Assembly (NCBI GenBank): GCA_025642075.2
Contig: JAODUO010001087.1
Location: 89,663 to 153,662 of the forward strand
Reading direction: 5' to 3'
Source of the DNA: Ridgeia piscesae
Taxonomy: Eukaryota > Annelida > Polychaeta > Sabellida > Siboglinidae
Length of the DNA stretch: 64,000 nucleotides
This document shows, piece after piece, positions 60,054 to 64,000 of this stretch. The notes beneath the pieces are model-generated. The model ran no database searches and was not told the DNA's origin. It was given only the letters and a program-made list of their open reading frames with translations. The stretch's first letter is position 1, and each line of letters begins with the position of its first letter. The position numbers and the translations under genes were made by a program.

Positions 60054-61172
60054 CCTACCTTGTTGAAGCCGTTTGTCTAACTGCTGAAGTTGTGATCCAT
60101 GATGCAATGATTTCCTGTTGCACATTGTGCAACATTTCTGCATCTATATTGAAAATTAATACATTATAATGCTGCGTTTTAATGTGTGCTTTATAATTTA
60201 TGCAACAAGACATCATGCAATGAAAACTATTTCAAATTAATATTTATTGTTTGCTCACATACATATATGTATTAATAAAAGCATATCACCCATAAGTATA
60301 TTACCACATATTACCAAAATAAATTGTAAACATCTATGTTTATATAGTTTTAATTATATTGCTATATAAATAAAAATAAAAATAACACTACAAAATGCCT
60401 GATAGCAAATAACAATGTATATATTTTGTAATTACCTTAAACTATCAACTGATGCTATTCTAGGGAGCTCAGAACAACTTCTTTACTTGTCCATCAGGCA
60501 TGATGACCTCGTAGCTTCTCTGATATCTGAAATAGCTATAGCCAATACAGAAAGTGGAACAGTACACATTATTAAGAATTATAAATAAGAATTATAATAA
60601 AATACAAACAAATGACTGTATACAATAAGAAGATTTGTAATATACAATAAGATGATTTGAAAGTAATAAAATAAATATATGAAAATGTTGTTTCTATGTA
60701 TAAATAACAAAATTCAATTTTAAATAATGTAGCATTTCGTAAAAAATCACTATATGTAACAGATGTGTCATAAATATACATAATCATTCTTAGAAATAAT
60801 AATTTGATTTTTCAATATTTATGTATAATTTATTACAAGTAAATAACAAATGTAAAAATCATGAATTTCTTAAATTTATGAATGTTACCTATGGCTAGAA
60901 AGTTTACCTTGTGTTATATCAAACAACAAGCTCCACAAGACAAAGTACATCAATACAACAATGGCAATCAGCTAAGTTAAATGACAAAACCAATGCCGCA
61001 TTGCCAATGGGGAAACACACCAACACGAGGTAAACTTCTAGATAACTGGCCTAAATTATTAGGGCCTTTTATGACGCGGAGAGGTCAAGTGACCTCTCCG
61101 CGTCAAAAAGAATGGGAAATTTCGCTCAGCTGACGTCCGCGGAGAGGTCGGAGAGGCAAGTAGAATACGCCC

Positions 61173-61684
61173 ATGGCGTTCCCTCTGAAGAGTTCGTTTC
61201 CATGACAAAAATGTGTAAACGTTACCTCGAAATTATCGTTATTTCGTGCACCAAGTATCCAACTCATGTGATGCTAATTCATTACAACGATGCACTTAAA
61301 TACGAAGAATGGCAGAATTGTAAATCGAATACACAACCACTGAAAGATGACTTACGCTTTGTTCTATTAATTTAGATGCGGTATCAACATGTGACCTGTG
61401 GTTAGATCGTAATCTTAGTATTTAAATCAGGAACAAAATGCGCAAACACTGCTAACAAAACATGTAGATGTAGGCCTATGTCAACATCATAATTATGTTC
61501 AGATATAATTCGTATTTTACAGATTGATTGAAAAATTAGCTGCAATCTAATGTTATAATTTACAACTTGCAACAGCAGACCTGTGATTTTCTTTCTTCAA
61601 AACGAGAATATAGGAGTTAAATAATTGCGTAATTGTAAATCTTTATTATTTTCTTATATATTTGCGATTGTACATGTTTAATAT

Positions 61685-61751
<67 letters not shown>

Positions 61752-62396
61752 CACCGCCTCGCATGGCACAATGCTCACGAAAAACGCAGCGCACACGACA
61801 ACTATCAGTTGAGCTAACAGGGACGTGGGGCCCAGCAGAGAGCTCACGCGTGTACTCGCTCGGCTGGTTAACTTCGCCGACAAGAAAGTCTGGTGACAAA
61901 TCTGTTTTGCTTGTGTAAGCCTTGTGTAGTGTCACTGCTCGAAGCCGTCAGACGGTGTCACTGTTTTGGATTAATTCACAGATTTACATGAATAATACTT
62001 AATAAGAAATGAAAAATGTTCGTTATTAATGTTTCATCTCATTTTTTTATTTTATACTTTTAATTTTATATATAGATATTTTATAACTTAGTTTCGTGTT
62101 TCAAAAGGATACGAGAGGAAAAATTAACAGCGACATTTTTTTCATTTCTGTGTATTTTGTGTGACATGTTTCAGTAAACGTTTATTATTATTTTTAATAC
62201 AATATTATCTGATAAAAAAGGAATCATTATTTAAATTGTTATTTCTAATTCGGCCAGAGAACCAATCAGCTTCTCTACCCTATTCTGGGACAAAGTCGTC
62301 ATGGCGGTAACATTGGCAGAGCATTAATTCTCCAGGCGGATGACGGTCTAAAACGTGCGGCCACTTCATGGCGTCTGGTTAACAGAGACTGTGTTA
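61173..62396. repeat. block B tail after the Harbinger insertion
   Basis: Continues block B where 56547 left off and matches 51722-52855. It includes AT tract 61690-61746, a 140-bp stretch (61748-61890) with no counterpart in block A, and the dispersed repeat at 62250-62396. Homology ends at about 62396. Confidence 0.82.
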
Positions 62397-64000
62397 AAGG
62401 GAACCAAAATGGAAATATTACGTGCTATGCACGTGAAAGAGCTAATACAAAGCAATCATTCTGAACGGTAATCACATTTTTAACGTCAGTGGTTTATCAG
62501 TAAAATAATTCCAAAGTGGATAATTTTACTGAAATCATCGGCTTCATAGAGGCGTCCATGATGCGCCTCTTCCTGTTGTCTGCACGCAGAACCGGCCTTA
62601 AAGGGGGAGTGAAGCGGCTGAACAACCACAGCCCAAACATAAGAACATATAATTTACAGCACTTGTCACCATAATTTGACAAGCACAGCGTCACGGTATA
62701 TTTTTAATATTTTTTTAAACTGAGCTACTTTCAACACAGGGCGCTGCCATCTTGCCTAGGGCCTTTTCCGGTTTGACTGGCGTGTTGCCTACAATCCCGG
62801 AAGCCGCCAGTCGATAGGCGACGCAGCATAGCTCTCGCAAAAACGGGCCAAACGCATTAAAACAAACATAATTAAACAATTTAATGCACTGTATAGCTAA
62901 TAGATATACTATGATTGTTAGTAAGCAACTTTTCACATACTTCCACGAAAGGATTCCTGGGAAAAGCAGGTTAGAGATGATGAAGTTGGCGTGTCCGCCG
63001 GCCGGGAAAATTCGACAAGAGTCTGCGGTGGTCACTTTCAAACGCCGATTGCAAGCCTAATTACAAACGTGACGAGCACAAAGAGACACTGAACATAAAA
63101 ACATAAGTCTCGATCAAAGCCACAGGTGCATCTTTGGCCGATTTGTTTGCATATAAGTACGCAGCGACAAGTAATGTTTGGTGAACTGAGAGGAAAAAAC
63201 CCGGGCACGATTTCCTTATTTGGAAGGTGAAGCGGCCGGGGGAAATTATGCCGAAACCAGCTTGTTGTTGCCAAGCCGACTCGGCACTTACGAGTTCCAA
63301 CGTGTATCGTTACGACTACAATTTAGTTCCACAGTTGTATTTCATCGTCTGTATAATATACGAATGTTACCTAAGCAAAGTTTAAATGTAATAAGAAATA
63401 TGAATGTAATAAAGTAAAAATATGTGTGGACAGTATTATTTAATGTGAAATAAAGAATGTTTATATAATCCACGGATTTAGGTCAACAGTTCGCCGGCGA
63501 GCTGTACCTAGACCAACGCCGGTTCGTTGGTTGCTAAAAATAGCTCGAGTCTCTAGGTACAAGTAAACTTTTTGTTTCTGACATAGACAGTCGCCGGTGG
63601 TGGAATAACCTTCTTCAAGATAATGACATAAAAGAAATGACAGCTACGACCATGCATGCGTATGACGTTTATTTTAAACAATACTCGTCGTCATATGCAA
63701 ATTAGAGTGACTCGCTAATTAGTCAACAACAGTCAAGAACTGTCAGTCATATTACAGGCATTACTTGGAATTAATTAACAGAAACAGCAAAACACAAATT
63801 TATGTTATTATTTAAATTAGACTGTTAACTGCTTTCAATAAAACACTACCGTATATAATGTAATTGATTTAACCCATAAATCAACCGATTTAAATCATTC
63901 AAGAAAAAAAATCTGGTTTTTTTAGCTGCTAATTTATAAAGGGAAGATCTTATTTAGCGCAGAACCAATCCTCAGGATTCTGAAAGCGCTTTACACTTTA
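62397..64000. other. no gene recognised
   Basis: No supportable frame. A pair of 9-bp arms, GTACCTAGA (63504) and TCTAGGTAC (63552), could form a hairpin. AATAAA-like sites at 63408 and 63449 lie on the plus strand without a visible upstream coding region. Confidence 0.4.

Overview
The window is nuclear DNA of a metazoan: genes are split by GT-AG introns, non-coding DNA is AT-rich and full of microsatellites, and there are CR1-like and other non-LTR retrotransposon remains, a Ty3/gypsy gag remnant and PIF-Harbinger DNA transposons. The gene set (ARNT, a Mab-21/cGAS-like receptor, prefoldin subunit 4, a FoxQ2-type forkhead gene and BAF-like genes) suggests a marine invertebrate, perhaps a spiralian. 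The phylum cannot be fixed from this sequence alone.

Layout. (1) 1.5-12.8 kb, + strand: the ARNT/HIF-1beta gene from the bHLH exon to the stop in 13 exons; three introns carry large minisatellites (61-, 18- and 31-bp units). (2) 13-26.3 kb: no confident host gene; an RTE-like remnant, a nearly complete but broken CR1-like element on the - strand, a 23-bp minisatellite at its 5' side, a gypsy gag remnant and other reverse transcriptase scraps. (3) 26.6-28.9 kb, +: a two-exon Mab-21/cGAS-like gene whose intron seems to use a GC donor. (4) 31.4-35.3 kb, +: PFDN4 in four exons, with a TTAA-flanked MITE in intron 1. (5) 40.6-41.4 kb, +: an intronless FoxQ2-like gene. (6) 45.9-56.5 kb, +: five tandem two-exon genes for small basic proteins whose core resembles barrier-to-autointegration factor (BAF), with lysine-rich N-terminal and arginine-rich C-terminal tails. 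(7) Two inverted copies of one PIF-Harbinger family flank this cluster (about 43.0-45.3 kb and 56.5-61.2 kb). The second is a 4.6-kb insertion with terminal inverted repeats and a 3-bp target duplication, sitting in a duplicated block that resumes at 61.2-62.4 kb.

The most interesting region is the BAF-like cluster. Each gene has a similar compact promoter: an E-box (CACGTG), a CRE-like GACGTCA in three copies, a TTGCCATGGCAAC site that fits the RFX X-box in copies 2-4, and a 5' leader with a 10-bp inverted repeat showing one compensatory double change between copies. Basic BAF-fold proteins plus RFX/CRE-type promoters suggest a germline or sperm chromatin role; this is inference. Copy 5 is frameshifted and copy 4 has lost most of the lysine-rich tail, so the family is turning over. 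Copies 2-3 and 4-5 arose by duplication of a block of about 4.8 kb, and the Harbinger element entered the second block afterwards.
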